64,000 nt of DNA from Pelomonas sp937871895 (GCF_046348265.1 NZ_JAXMEO010000005.1), one strand, 5' to 3'; shown: positions 42,178 to 51,301, counted from the stretch's first letter. Notes: a model not told the origin generated them from the letters alone. Made by a program: numbers and translations.

Positions 42178-42228
42178 GGAGTGCGGGCCTGGATATCTGC
42201 CGCCCACGCTCCCAGCCCCTCCGCCGCC

Positions 42229-42999
42229 ATGCGCCTGCAACTGCTGTCTGACCTGCACCTGGAAACCGAAACTTTCGAGCCTCAGCCCGCGCTGGGCGCC
42301 GAGGCGTTGGTGCTGGCCGGCGACATCGACAGCACCTGGGCAGGCCTGCGCAGGTTCGAGGGCTGGCCGGTGCCGGTGATCCTGGTGCCCGGCAACCACG
42401 AATTCGAGCGCCGCGAGCTGGATACCGCGCGCGCCGCCCTGCGCAAGCACGCCGACGCGCTGGGCCTGCACCTGCTCGACGATGCCAGCCTGGTGCTCAG
42501 CGGCGCCGACGGGCGGCGGCTGCGCTTTGTTGGCAGCACGCGCTGGAGCGACTTTGACGTCTTTGGCCCCGACGCCCGCCCCAAGGCGCTGCGCGCCGGC
42601 AGCTACTTTCAGCGCGTGATGCGCTCAACCTGGCGAGGCGCCACTTTCGATGCCCTCGCCGTTCGTCAGCTGGGGCTGGCGCAGCAGGCCTGGCTGGCGG
42701 CGGAGCTGAGCCGGGTCGTGCCAGAGGGCGAGCCCGGCTGGGACGAGACCGTGGTGATCACACACTTTGCGCCCAGCCTGCGCAGTGCCGACCCGCGCTA
42801 CGGCACACAGCCCACCACGGCCGCCTTCTGCAATGCCGACGACGGTCTGATGCCGGGCGTGCGGCTCTGGATTCATGGTCACGTGCACTGCCGGCACGAC
42901 TATGTGCTGCATGGCTGTCGCGTGGTCAGCAACGCCCGAGGGCACAGCCACAAAGGCGAGACAGCGGGCTTCGATCCGCTGTTCTGTGTCGAGGTCTGA
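42229..42999 (+). CDS. Calcineurin-like metallophosphoesterase
   Basis: A 256-residue enzyme with the dinuclear metal-site motifs in order: SDLHLE, GDID, GNHEFE, a later VITHFAP and GHVHCRHD. Substrate unknown. ATG 42229 (MRLQLLSDLHLE) puts the first motif at the N-terminus as usual; the longer frame adds 16 unlikely residues. Confidence 0.88.
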   Translation: MRLQLLSDLHLETETFEPQPALGAEALVLAGDIDSTWAGLRRFEGWPVPVILVPGNHEFERRELDTARAALRKHADALGLHLLDDASLVLSGADGRRLRFVGSTRWSDFDVFGPDARPKALRAGSYFQRVMRSTWRGATFDALAVRQLGLAQQAWLAAELSRVVPEGEPGWDETVVITHFAPSLRSADPRYGTQPTTAAFCNADDGLMPGVRLWIHGHVHCRHDYVLHGCRVVSNARGHSHKGETAGFDPLFCVEV

Positions 43000-43005
43000 G
43001 CCCGC

Positions 43006-43974
43006 TCAGGCGGCGCCGCTGACGGCGTGCTTGGCGCCGGCGCCCAGCTGTCCCAAGGCCGCCAGGCTGTGCCGCAGGGCCGTGTCCAGCGGCGTGGCGG
43101 GCACGGGCCCCGCAAAGGCCTGCAGATCCGCCCCATCCAGATGGTGCGGCACGCGCCACAGGTACTCCATCTCGACGATCTCGCGCCAGGACGGGATCAG
43201 CAGTCCGCCCAGACGCATCAGGCCCCAAGGCAGCCCCTTGTGTTGCAAGCTGCGACCGGCCACGCGCTCCAGCGCAGCATGCAGGTCCGCGCCGGTCAGC
43301 GTGTGGCCCGCGAAGTTCAGTCGCGTCAGGCCTAGCGGCCAGTCGCGCGCCGCCACCGCGACGAAGGCCTGCGCCAGATCCGGCAGGTAGGCCCAGGCGT
43401 GCGCCTGGTCGAGCGGGCCTGGATAGCAGACCTTGCCCTTGGCCACGTCGCGCGCCACCACCAGGTCGAACCAGACACCCCGGCCCTCACCGCCGAAGAA
43501 GTCTCCGGCACGCAGCACCAGGCTGCGCAGCCCACGCCGACCGCGAGCCGCCATTTCGGCCTCCATGTCGAACCGGATGCGGCCCTTGCGTGTGGTGGGG
43601 TGCTCGGGCGTTTGCGGCAGCAGCCGGGGCGGCATGCCGGCCCCATAGTTGTAGACATTGCCCGGCAGCATGAAGCGCGCCCCGAGCCGCTCTGCGACGT
43701 CCAGCCCCTGGCAGAGCAGTGGCAGCGCCTGCGCCTGCCACTGGGTGTAGGGCGGATTCACCGCGTGCACCACCAGGCTTGCGCCGCCGGCCTGCCGGGA
43801 CAGCGCCTCGGTGTCGTGCAGTGGCGCCTCGATCCAGCGCACGCGAGGGTGGGGCTGCGCGGTGGGCGCGCGCCGCGCCTGCGCCAGCACCTGCCAGCCT
43901 GCCGCTGCAAAGGCCGCCACCGCTGCGCTGCCGAGGCGGCCGCGCGCCCCCAGGATCAAGACCGTATCGGACAT
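43006..43974 (-). CDS. NAD-dependent epimerase/dehydratase family protein
   Basis: A 322-residue Rossmann-fold protein of the extended SDR type. The nucleotide-binding motif is GARGRLGSAAV (residues 9-19). An active-site-like NVYNYG replaces the classic YxxxK pattern. A Shine-Dalgarno (AGGAG) precedes ATG 43974. It is divergent from a LysR regulator 85 bases away, which probably controls it. The substrate is not known. Confidence 0.85.
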   Translation of the reverse strand: MSDTVLILGARGRLGSAAVAAFAAAGWQVLAQARRAPTAQPHPRVRWIEAPLHDTEALSRQAGGASLVVHAVNPPYTQWQAQALPLLCQGLDVAERLGARFMLPGNVYNYGAGMPPRLLPQTPEHPTTRKGRIRFDMEAEMAARGRRGLRSLVLRAGDFFGGEGRGVWFDLVVARDVAKGKVCYPGPLDQAHAWAYLPDLAQAFVAVAARDWPLGLTRLNFAGHTLTGADLHAALERVAGRSLQHKGLPWGLMRLGGLLIPSWREIVEMEYLWRVPHHLDGADLQAFAGPVPATPLDTALRHSLAALGQLGAGAKHAVSGAA

Positions 43975-44071
43975 GGCGAACTCCTATCAAGGTTTGTCAT
44001 GCCTCGCAGTCTGCAGGCCCACGAGCTATCCGACAATTGCCGATACCTGTACTCCAGCTATGCACTTCCGT

Positions 44072-44965
44072 ATGCCAAAACCCGCCTTCGATTGGGCCTT
44101 GGTGCCCAGCTTCCTGGCCGTTCTGGAGGCAGGCAGCTTGCTGGGCGCCGCCAAGCGGCTGGGCATGCATCAGCCGACCCTGTCGCGCCATGTGGCCGAG
44201 CTGGAAGCGCAACTGGGCCTGCCCTTGTTCGAGCGCACCGGCCGCGGCGTGACGCCCACGGCCGCCGCGCTGGGTATTGCCGAGGCCGCGCGCGCCATGG
44301 ATGACGGCGCCGGCTTGCTGACCCGGGCACTGGCGCGCCAGCAGCAGACGACCCAGGGCACCGTGCGCCTCTCGACCAGCATGGTCGCGGCCACTTGGCT
44401 GTTGCCCAGAGCGCTGGCCGAGTTCCAAGCACAGGAGCCCGGCATCGCCATCGAGCTGGTGGCCTCCAATGCGCTCAGCAACCTGCTCCGGCGCGAGGCC
44501 GACATCGCCGTGCGCATGGTGCGGCCGGCCCAGAGCTCGCTGATTGCACGCAAGCTCGGCGACGTCCCCATCGTTGCCGCCGCGCACCGCAGCTACCTCG
44601 CGCAGCATGGCACGCCCAAGACGCCAGGCGACCTGGCCCAGCACCGCCTGATCGGGCAGGACCAGGAGGACGCCATCCTGCGCGGCTTTGCGCAGATGGG
44701 CTTGCCGGCCACACGTGAGCACTTTGCGCTGCGTACCGACGACCAGGTGGCCTATGGGCAGTTGGTGGCTCAAGGCGCAGGCATCGGCTTCGTGGCGCGC
44801 TACGCGATGCGGCAGTGGCCCGGCGTCGAGGTGGTGCTGCCAGGGCTGCCCATCCCGCCGCTGCCGTGCTGGCTGGCCGTGCACCGCGAGATCCGCGGCA
44901 ACCGCGTGGTGCGGCGCGTGTACGACTTCCTGGCCGAGGCCTTGCCGTCAGCGCTGGCCGCTTGA
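44072..44965 (+). CDS. LysR-family transcriptional regulator
   Basis: A regulator of about 297 residues. The N-terminal winged helix (SFLAVLEAGSLLGAAKRLGMHQPTLSRHVAELEA, two parts) is followed by a LysR substrate-binding domain. It is divergent from the epimerase/dehydratase gene, the usual layout for a LysR protein and its target. ATG 44060 is an in-frame alternative adding four residues. Confidence 0.92.
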   Translation: MPKPAFDWALVPSFLAVLEAGSLLGAAKRLGMHQPTLSRHVAELEAQLGLPLFERTGRGVTPTAAALGIAEAARAMDDGAGLLTRALARQQQTTQGTVRLSTSMVAATWLLPRALAEFQAQEPGIAIELVASNALSNLLRREADIAVRMVRPAQSSLIARKLGDVPIVAAAHRSYLAQHGTPKTPGDLAQHRLIGQDQEDAILRGFAQMGLPATREHFALRTDDQVAYGQLVAQGAGIGFVARYAMRQWPGVEVVLPGLPIPPLPCWLAVHREIRGNRVVRRVYDFLAEALPSALAA

Positions 44966-45010
44966 ACCAGTTTGAACCAGCTTGACACTTCGAGCCCGGC
45001 GGTTGCCCGC

Positions 45011-45664
45011 CTAAAAGCTCGCAGAAGCGTGCGACGAGTGGCGCGCATGCGCGCTGCGCCCCCGCTTCATCCACCACTCCAGCAGCAGTGCCTGTGGCAG
45101 CCAGGACGTCCAGGCCAGCGAGGTGTAGTACTGGTCGATGGGGACCTCGAACGCATTGCCGATGCCGATCTGCAGCCGCAGCGTGATGCCGGCCGCCGTG
45201 AGCACGAAGCTGCGCAGCATCCAGCGGCGGTGCTCGGCGATGCGGTGGGCCTTGATGTGGCCGAGCGCGATGGCCGTCGTGGTCAGCCAGATCACGCCCA
45301 GCAGCGCAAAGCCAAGCTGCGCGACCGGCCCGCCCTCGGCCCCGAGCGCCAGCGGCAACGACGCAATGCCACCCACCAGGATGGCCAGCACATAGCCCCA
45401 GCCGACAGCGCGGTGCAGACCTGGGTGCCGGGCACGCAAGCGCGTTGAGAACTGCCAGGGCCCAAGCACCAGCGCCAGGCCTCCCGTCACGGCGTGCAGC
45501 ACCAGCCACTCGCGCTGGTTCAGCAGATTGGGCATCGGCGGCGCAAACGGCTGGCCTGGCAGCCCGTAGCGCAGGGCGCTGAGGCCGATCAGCAGCGAGG
45601 CCAGGATCAGCAAGCCGAAGCCGACTCGCCGGGCGAAGGGGGTGGAGGTGGGGGTGATGTTCAT
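45011..45664 (-). CDS. DUF2306 family membrane protein
   Basis: A 217-residue integral membrane protein with about six helices, including HAVTGGLALVLGPWQF and the His/Arg-rich loop HIKAHRIAEHRRWMLRSF typical of DUF2306. Function unknown. ATG 45664 is preferred to one nine bases upstream. Confidence 0.78.
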   Translation of the reverse strand: MNITPTSTPFARRVGFGLLILASLLIGLSALRYGLPGQPFAPPMPNLLNQREWLVLHAVTGGLALVLGPWQFSTRLRARHPGLHRAVGWGYVLAILVGGIASLPLALGAEGGPVAQLGFALLGVIWLTTTAIALGHIKAHRIAEHRRWMLRSFVLTAAGITLRLQIGIGNAFEVPIDQYYTSLAWTSWLPQALLLEWWMKRGRSAHARHSSHASASF

Positions 45665-45699
45665 GCCGCGCAATCTAGGCGGCGTGAATGAGTCGAGAC

Positions 45700-47085
45700 T
45701 TAAGGCGACGGCAAGCAGACCCGCGCCACCAGGCCGAGCTGCCCATCCTCGCGCCCCCGCAGCTCGATGCGCAGGCCATGGCGCAGCCCGGCCTGGCGGG
45801 CAATGGCGAGGCCGAGGCCGCTGCCACCGGGGGGCGCGTCGGGGGCGCGGTAGAAGCGGTCGAACACGCGCTCGCGCAGCGCGGGCGGCAGGCCGGGGCC
45901 GGCGTCCTGGATCTCGACGCGGCGCTGGCCCTCGGGGGTCTGGACGAGGCGCAGCTCGATCTCGCCGCCCGGTGGGCTGTGGCGGATGGCGTTGTCAAGC
46001 AAGTTGCCGAAGAGGCTGCGCAGGTCCTGGGCCACGCCGTTGAGCGAAATCGGAACGGGCGCGTGGTCGACGAAGGCGATGTCGAGCTGGCGCTCGTCGG
46101 CCAGGGGCAGGGCGTCGGCAACGCAGTCGCGCAGCAGGGCGCGCAGGTCGAGGCTCTCCAGGGCTCCGCGCTGCCCGACCTCCTGGCGCGACAGGGTCAG
46201 CAACTGGTCGACGAGGTGGCGTGCGCGGGCCATGCCCTGCTGCATGCGGCGGTAGGCCTCGGGGTCGGGCACGGGCGCCGGGGCGGCGGCATTGCTGGGG
46301 CGCAAGTTCTCGAGCTGCAGTTGCAGGGCGGTGAGCGGGGTGCGCAGTTCGTGGGCGGCGTCCTGCACGAAGCGGCGTTGCGCCTCCAGGGCCTGGTGCA
46401 GCCGGGCGAGCATGGCCTCGAAGGCGCGCACCAGCGGGGCGAGTTCGGCCGGCACCTGGGGCGCGACGTCAGCAGCCGTGGCGAGCGGGCCGGCCGGCGT
46501 GTCGCGCTGGGTGTCACCCTGATGGGCCAGCGATTCGGCGGCGAGGCGCAGGCGGCGTGACGTGCGACCGATCACGAGCCAGAGCACGGCGAGCGAGATG
46601 AGCAAGAGGCTGACGGCGGGGATGCTGGCAAAGAGGGCGCGGCCCACGACCTCGGCCTCGCGAAAGACGAGGCTCTGCAGCACCTGCACGCGTGGCCCGC
46701 CGGGCAAGGCCGTGGCGGCGGTGTAGACGCGCCAGGTCTGGCCGGCGGCGCTGAGGTCTCGCCAGCCGGGCTCGGCTTGCAGCGGGATGCCGACGCCCGG
46801 CAAGGCGCTGGCTTGTGGCGTGGGGCTGGCCTCACACCAGAGCTGCAAGGCGAAGTGGCCGTCCTCGTGCACATCGATCTCGCTCAAGGGGCGCAACGGG
46901 GGGAGGGTCTCGCAGCGGTGAGCGCGGGCGGTCTCGGCCATGGCTTCCATCTGGCCGTCCATGAAGCGGTCGATGGTCTTGCGATAGCCCTCGTAGAACT
47001 TCCAGCCCAGCAGCAGGCCGGTGAGCAGGTAGAGCGGCAGCAGCCACTGCACAAGCTCGCGACGCAGGCTCGTGGGGGCCCGCAT
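45700..47085 (-). CDS. Two-component sensor histidine kinase
   Basis: A 461-residue membrane kinase with two transmembrane helices (about 12-30 and 165-187) around a periplasmic domain, then a HAMP-like linker. The H-box is AAHELRTPLTALQLQLE, the N-box NLLDNAIRHSPPGG, and the G-boxes DAGPGLP and GSGLGLAI. It starts at ATG 47085, overlapping the response regulator stop (TGATG). It resembles QseC/PmrB-type kinases. Confidence 0.93.
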   Translation of the reverse strand: MRAPTSLRRELVQWLLPLYLLTGLLLGWKFYEGYRKTIDRFMDGQMEAMAETARAHRCETLPPLRPLSEIDVHEDGHFALQLWCEASPTPQASALPGVGIPLQAEPGWRDLSAAGQTWRVYTAATALPGGPRVQVLQSLVFREAEVVGRALFASIPAVSLLLISLAVLWLVIGRTSRRLRLAAESLAHQGDTQRDTPAGPLATAADVAPQVPAELAPLVRAFEAMLARLHQALEAQRRFVQDAAHELRTPLTALQLQLENLRPSNAAAPAPVPDPEAYRRMQQGMARARHLVDQLLTLSRQEVGQRGALESLDLRALLRDCVADALPLADERQLDIAFVDHAPVPISLNGVAQDLRSLFGNLLDNAIRHSPPGGEIELRLVQTPEGQRRVEIQDAGPGLPPALRERVFDRFYRAPDAPPGGSGLGLAIARQAGLRHGLRIELRGREDGQLGLVARVCLPSP

Positions 47086-47756
47086 CACATGGCTCCAACA
47101 ACGGGCACGCGCCAGCCCAGGCCGCGCACATTGCGGATCACCTCGGCGCCAAACTTGCGCCGCACGCCGAGGATGAGCACGTCCACGGTGTTGCTGCAAA
47201 CCTCTTCGTCCCAGCCATAGATGCGCTGCTCCAGCTGCTCGCGCGAGAGGATGGCGCCGGGGCGCTCGAGCAGCGCACGCAACAGCGCGAACTCGCGGGC
47301 CGTGAGTGCCTCGCGCGTGCCCTGATGCACCGCTTCGCGGGTGTTCAGGTCCAGCTGCAGCGCTGCGCCCACGCCGAGCAGGGCCTGCGCGGCCCCGCTG
47401 CGGCGGCGCATCACGGCGCGCATGCGGGCCAGCAGTTCGCCCATCTCAAAGGGCTTGACGAGGTAGTCGTCGGCGCCGAGGTCCAGGCCTTCGATGCGGT
47501 CGTCCAGGCCGTCACGCGCCGTCAGCACCAGCACGGGCGTCAGCGCGCCTTCGGCGCGCAATTGGCGCAGCACGCTGAGCCCGTCGAGGCGCGGCAGCCC
47601 GAGGTCGAGCAGCACGCAGGCGTAGCCACCGTCACGCAGGGCCAGTGCCACCGGCGCGCCATCACGCACCCAGTCGACCGTCCAGCCGGCGCGCTCGAGG
47701 GCGGGCACCAGGCTCTGGCCAATCATCTCGTCGTCTTCCACCAGCAGGGCTTTCAC
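47085..47756 (-). CDS. OmpR-family response regulator
   Basis: A 223-residue regulator. The receiver domain has EDD (8-10), the phosphorylated Asp in LLDLGLP and Lys in VKPFEMGEL. A winged-helix output domain follows (EVCSNTVDVLILGVRRKFG). It is coupled to the kinase downstream and divergent from the MipA/OmpV gene. Regularly spaced repeats in the shared intergenic region are likely binding sites. Confidence 0.95.
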   Translation of the reverse strand: MKALLVEDDEMIGQSLVPALERAGWTVDWVRDGAPVALALRDGGYACVLLDLGLPRLDGLSVLRQLRAEGALTPVLVLTARDGLDDRIEGLDLGADDYLVKPFEMGELLARMRAVMRRRSGAAQALLGVGAALQLDLNTREAVHQGTREALTAREFALLRALLERPGAILSREQLEQRIYGWDEEVCSNTVDVLILGVRRKFGAEVIRNVRGLGWRVPVVGAM

Positions 47757-47777
47757 GCGGGCGAGCTTAAGCGCTCC

Positions 47778-47840
47778 GAATGAGCGACGAATGAGGGACG
47801 AACGAGAAGAGGCGTCGCGCCTTTCTCATGCTCGCCTCAT
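47778..47840. promoter_or_regulatory. Array of 11-base-spaced repeats, putative response-regulator sites
   Basis: GAATGAG starts at 47778 and 47789 and GAACGAG at 47800, each 11 bases from the next. CTCAT, the inverse of the core, starts at 47825 and 47836, again 11 bases apart. Direct repeats at about one helical turn are typical of OmpR/PhoB winged-helix dimers. The array lies between the divergent regulator and MipA/OmpV genes. Confidence 0.6.
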
Positions 47841-47890
47841 CTTCGGCCCCTAGGCTGAGCGCCGTCATGTCGACGAGCCAAGGAAGACTC

Positions 47891-48640
47891 ATGCGAACCC
47901 GATTGATCGTGCTGGCCCTGTGTGCCGCTATTGCCGGCCCTGTGCTGGCCGAGGACCAAAGCCTGCTGATGCTGGGCGTGGGCGCAGGCACCGAACGCCT
48001 GGCCTACAAGGGCGCCCACATGCGCAAGCGTGCGGTGCCTTTGATCGTCTACCAGAACGAGTGGCTGGCCGTGAGCCTGCCCACGGCCGATCTCAAGCTG
48101 CCGGACTTCGGCCCTGTGTCGCTGCGCCTGCGCGCCCGCTTCGGCTTCGATGGCTACAAGGCCAAAGACGCCACCGGCCTGGCCGGCATGGCGACGCGGC
48201 GCGACGGCTTCTGGCTCGGGCCGGCGGCCGTCATCGAGGGGGAGCTGGGCGGGCTGTCGCTTGAGACCACGCGCGATGCCTCGGGCAGCAGTGGCGGTGC
48301 CGGCAAGGGCAGCCAATGGCGCTTGCAGTACGAGTACACGGTGCGGCTTGGGGCCCTGAGCCTGACGCCGCAGCTGGGCGTGGCCGGCCTGGACCGCAAG
48401 TATGTGGACTACTACTACGGCGTGCGTGCCACCGAGGTGCGGCCGGACCGTGCGGCCTACACCGGCCGCGCCACGCAGCAGCTGGAGCTGGGCCTGCGCA
48501 GCAGCTACGCGCTGTCGCAGAAGTCGATGTTGTTTGTGGGCCTTTCGGCCAACAGGCTGGGCAGTGCCGCCGCAGACAGCCCGCTGGTGGAGCGCCGGTA
48601 CACCGGCAGCCTGTTCGCGGGCTGGTTCTACCGGCTCTGA
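47891..48640 (+). CDS. MipA/OmpV family outer-membrane protein
   Basis: A 249-residue outer-membrane barrel protein with a signal peptide (ending VLAE) and the MipA pattern (LGVGAGTERLAYKGAHMRKRAVPLIVYQNE at the start, in pieces). It ends in an aromatic strand (SLFAGWFYRL). ATG 47891 has AAGGAAG upstream. Divergent two-component genes probably control it; members of this family are often induced by envelope stress. Confidence 0.87.
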   Translation: MRTRLIVLALCAAIAGPVLAEDQSLLMLGVGAGTERLAYKGAHMRKRAVPLIVYQNEWLAVSLPTADLKLPDFGPVSLRLRARFGFDGYKAKDATGLAGMATRRDGFWLGPAAVIEGELGGLSLETTRDASGSSGGAGKGSQWRLQYEYTVRLGALSLTPQLGVAGLDRKYVDYYYGVRATEVRPDRAAYTGRATQQLELGLRSSYALSQKSMLFVGLSANRLGSAAADSPLVERRYTGSLFAGWFYRL

Positions 48641-48664
48641 AGCGGGCGCTGCGCGACGTGGCCG

Positions 48665-48982
48665 CTAGCCCAGCCACCACCCACCGAGCCAGCCCAGCGT
48701 CGCGAGCAACAGGCCGAGCCAACCGGCCACCACGCTCCAGATCGTCTCGCGGCCCGAGCGGGGCAGCCCCACGCGCAGCACCATCGCGCAGTCCAGCAGG
48801 TATTGCTTCGGGTGCGCGAAGGCGCCGGCCATCATCAGCGTAAGGCCGCTGCCTTCGGCAACGCCGAACCCATCGCCCTCGCTCCAGCACGCGGCCGTCC
48901 AGAGCAGAGCCACCGCGACGCCCGCCACCAGCAGGCCAGCCAGCAAAAATTCGCCGAGGTCGTAGGGGTTGCCGTCGCGCAT
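48665..48982 (-). CDS. Small integral membrane protein of unknown function
   Basis: A protein of about 105 residues with an N-terminal MRDGNPYDLGEF and three hydrophobic segments, ending GWLGGWWLG. No family recognised. A GTG at 49060 in the same frame would add 26 residues and overlap the RidA gene by 14 bases; neither start has a Shine-Dalgarno. It probably follows RidA in one transcript. Confidence 0.55.
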   Translation of the reverse strand: MRDGNPYDLGEFLLAGLLVAGVAVALLWTAACWSEGDGFGVAEGSGLTLMMAGAFAHPKQYLLDCAMVLRVGLPRSGRETIWSVVAGWLGLLLATLGWLGGWWLG

Positions 48983-49046
48983 GTCGTCAAGTGCTATGGA
49001 CGACCATGGTTCACGCAAGCCGGCCTTGGCGTTCTCAAACCCGCCA

Positions 49047-49517
49047 TCAGGCGCTAGCACTCAACTGCACCACAGCCCGCAGCGTCAACGGCAGACCCTT
49101 GCGCAAGCTGGCCACGCCCACCACCGAGCGGGCGTGAAGGCCCGCCGGGCCCAGCACTTCGGCCAACAGGTCGGAGGCGCCGTCCAGCACCTCGGCGTGT
49201 GCCTCAAAGTCCGGCGTCGTGTTCAAGAAGCCCTGCAGCTCGGCAAACTTCGCCACGCGATCCAGCGAGCCGGCATGTGCCTTGACGGCAGCCAGCAGCT
49301 CCACCGCGGCCGAGCGCGCCATGGCGTAGCCCTGTGCGGCCGTGTACTCGGCCCCGAGGCGGCCCTTGAGCACCTCGCCAGGCTGCGCACGCGGCGCACG
49401 CGCCGAGACGAAGAGCAGGCCGTTCGCTTCCACGCAGGTTGCGTAGTTGCCGGCCGGCGGCGCGGCCTCGGGCAGGGTCAGGGCAAGGGCGGCGAGGCGG
49501 GCTTCGGGGGTGGGCAT
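49047..49517 (-). CDS. RidA/YjgF family protein
   Basis: A 156-residue protein of the RidA fold, whose members deaminate reactive enamine/imine intermediates. It is longer than classic RidA (about 128) and resembles the YjgF-like subgroup with GLHARSVVGVASLRKGLPL near the end. That segment contains the Arg often used for substrate binding. Three tandem 11-base repeats lie just upstream. Confidence 0.85.
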   Translation of the reverse strand: MPTPEARLAALALTLPEAAPPAGNYATCVEANGLLFVSARAPRAQPGEVLKGRLGAEYTAAQGYAMARSAAVELLAAVKAHAGSLDRVAKFAELQGFLNTTPDFEAHAEVLDGASDLLAEVLGPAGLHARSVVGVASLRKGLPLTLRAVVQLSASA

Positions 49518-49538
49518 GGGCGGCGCTCCGGCGTTCGA

Positions 49539-49571
49539 GTGCGGGTCAAGTACGGGTCAAGTGCGGCTCAA
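49539..49571. repeat. Three tandem 11-base repeats
   Basis: GTGCGGGTCAA, GTACGGGTCAA and GTGCGGCTCAA follow each other without gaps. They lie 22 bases upstream of the RidA start and cover the stop of the preceding minus-strand gene. On the minus strand each contains a TTGA-C/G core that resembles a -35. Confidence 0.6.
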
Positions 49572-50305
49572 TTCTGGCCGGCCCGAGGCTCGTCCGCCGG
49601 TGCATCGATGCACACGAGCGGCACGCCCGCCGCAGCCAGCCGCGTGGCGAAGCCTTCGGGCATTTCACTCGCCAGCACCAGCAGCCGCACCGGGTGGCGG
49701 TAGCTGCCATGCGCAGCCTGCAGGTGCCGCACGGCGGCGTCGATCGCGGCAGCAGCCAGCCCCTGCGCGATCACCAGCGTCGGCCGCCGGGGGCTGAAAG
49801 CGGCGAGCGCCGCGACGTCCGCACGCAGCCAGCCGCAGTCCCAGGCTTGCTGTGGGTGCCGCGCCCGCCACCACCACAGCTCCTGCCACTTCACCGCCAG
49901 CTTCAGGCCGATCGCTCGGCGCCGCGACACCGCCGCCAACGCGGCCAGTTCGTCGTCGCGGTCCAGCTGGCGGGCGAGGGCTTCGATCTGCGCAGCCGGT
50001 GCCGGGCCGCTCAGCAGCGCGACGCTCAATCGCTGCGCCACGTCCGGCACTGCGCCGGGGCGCCAGAAGGGCGTGCGGCCGCTGCCGAGATGGGCTGTGC
50101 ACCAGGTCCGGATGGCAGCGATGAGGGCGGGGGTGGTCTGGCTATCGGTGTCGCCCTCCGGTTTGCCATCCGGCCGCGTGGGGCTCAGGGCGGCGTTGTC
50201 ATAGCGCGCGGTGAGCGAGCGCAGCAGGGAAGGGCCAGCCCAGAGCCCCAGGCCCAGCAGGGTGCAGGCCAGGCCGGTGAGCCAAATCAAGGGAGGCAAA
50301 GACAT
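49568..50305 (-). CDS. Hypothetical protein with N-terminal membrane anchor
   Basis: A 245-residue protein. A hydrophobic N-terminal helix (LIWLTGLACTLLGLGLW) is followed by a polar domain with a Trp-rich stretch (WQELWWWRARH). No catalytic motif or family was recognised. It ends within the tandem repeats upstream of RidA and may be co-transcribed with it. Confidence 0.6.
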   Translation of the reverse strand: MSLPPLIWLTGLACTLLGLGLWAGPSLLRSLTARYDNAALSPTRPDGKPEGDTDSQTTPALIAAIRTWCTAHLGSGRTPFWRPGAVPDVAQRLSVALLSGPAPAAQIEALARQLDRDDELAALAAVSRRRAIGLKLAVKWQELWWWRARHPQQAWDCGWLRADVAALAAFSPRRPTLVIAQGLAAAAIDAAVRHLQAAHGSYRHPVRLLVLASEMPEGFATRLAAAGVPLVCIDAPADEPRAGQN

Positions 50306-50431
50306 CGACGGCAGGGGGTGTGATTGAGTGGGGCGGCTGCGCGGATGCTAGTGGCAGCCTGCATGCTCCAATCGCTGGCCACGGCACAGCCCTCAGCGCC
50401 GCGCACCCACCTTTCTTGGAGAGGCCAACCC

Positions 50432-51040
50432 ATGAACGCCCCCAGCTCCCGCGTCACCGTCCACATGGCCATGAGCCTCGATGGCTACATCGCGCGGCGC
50501 GATGGCGGCGTGGACTGGATGGCGGTGCAGGACGAGTTCCCCACGGGCGCGAGCCTGAGCGCCGAGGAGATTGCCGCCTTCCTGCAAGGCATTGACTGCT
50601 ATGTGATGGGCTCGCGCACCTACGAGACGGCGCTGGGCTTTGAGCGTGCCGGCCACGGCTGGGCCTATGGCGACAAGCCGGTGTTCGTGCTGACCTCGCG
50701 CAGCCTTGCGCGTACGCGCGACACGGTCGAGTTCTTCTCGGGCGACCTCGCGCAGCTGCTGACCGAGCAACTGCGGCCCCGCTTTGGCCACATCTGGGTG
50801 GCCGGCGGCGGCCAGGTCGCGGGCGAGTGCCTGCGGCGCGGGTTGGCGGACGAGGTGTCGTGCTCGGTGCTGCCGGTGGCGTTGGGGGACGGCATCCCTT
50901 TCTTCGCCGGGCTGGACCGTGCTGCGCCGCTGCACCTGGTGGAGGTCAAGCCCTACAAGAGCGGCACGGTGTTGCTGCGCTATGAGGTGAGGCGCGAGCC
51001 GGAAGCGACTGCGACACCAGTCGGACCTAGGCGTACTTAG
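50432..51040 (+). CDS. Dihydrofolate reductase-like (RibD C-terminal domain) protein
   Basis: A 202-residue reductase-fold protein: VTVHMAMSLDGYIARRDGGVDWM at the start (in pieces), GSRTYETAL in the middle and VAGGGQVAGECLRRGLADE, the NADPH-binding region. This family resembles YyaP/YwjB proteins rather than true DHFR. ATG 50432 has TTGGAGAGG upstream. Substrate unknown. Confidence 0.85.
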   Translation: MNAPSSRVTVHMAMSLDGYIARRDGGVDWMAVQDEFPTGASLSAEEIAAFLQGIDCYVMGSRTYETALGFERAGHGWAYGDKPVFVLTSRSLARTRDTVEFFSGDLAQLLTEQLRPRFGHIWVAGGGQVAGECLRRGLADEVSCSVLPVALGDGIPFFAGLDRAAPLHLVEVKPYKSGTVLLRYEVRREPEATATPVGPRRT

Positions 51041-51301
51041 GGTTGTGCACAGCCGCCCATCCACAGCGCCCCACCTCCGCGCTTGACGCCCTCGAGCAGT
51101 CCTTGGGTGAATTGCATGGGTGCCTGGTGCCTCGTGCTTGCGGTCGGGGCACAAGCCGGCAATAGGGCCGCGCCAGTGCGCTTCAGGCCAGTGCCCGTCT
51201 TCATGCCGATCCGCCGCTGCCGGGGCAGCGTGAGCTCGGTGGTTGGCGGGTCATAGCTCAGCAACCTGCATGCTCAAATCTCTTGTGCGTCTCGCATCCC
51301 A

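Larger units (their letters stand above)
41618..42228. other. 611-base stretch without an assigned protein gene
   Basis: It contains, in order, the right part of the 16-base inverted repeat, a weak 46-codon frame (41662-41799), a plus-strand intrinsic terminator (41836-41862), a minus-strand intrinsic terminator (41890-41924), a hairpin with a CU-rich loop on the minus strand (41951-41994), further small stems up to 42077, and a TAGGG-N6-CCCTA palindrome (42162-42177). G+C falls around 42080-42160. Confidence 0.5.

Noticed and set aside
41592..42230. Long minus-strand open frame of about 212 residues across the barstar end and intergenic region
   Set aside because: It runs through the minus-strand terminator and the opposed hairpins, has no ribosome-binding site and shows no recognisable domain; the region is better explained by RNA elements.
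51041..51301. Minus-strand frame 51037-51264 after the RibD-C gene
   Set aside because: No ribosome-binding site, motif or family; the 261 bases look like decayed or non-coding DNA. Nothing firm could be called.
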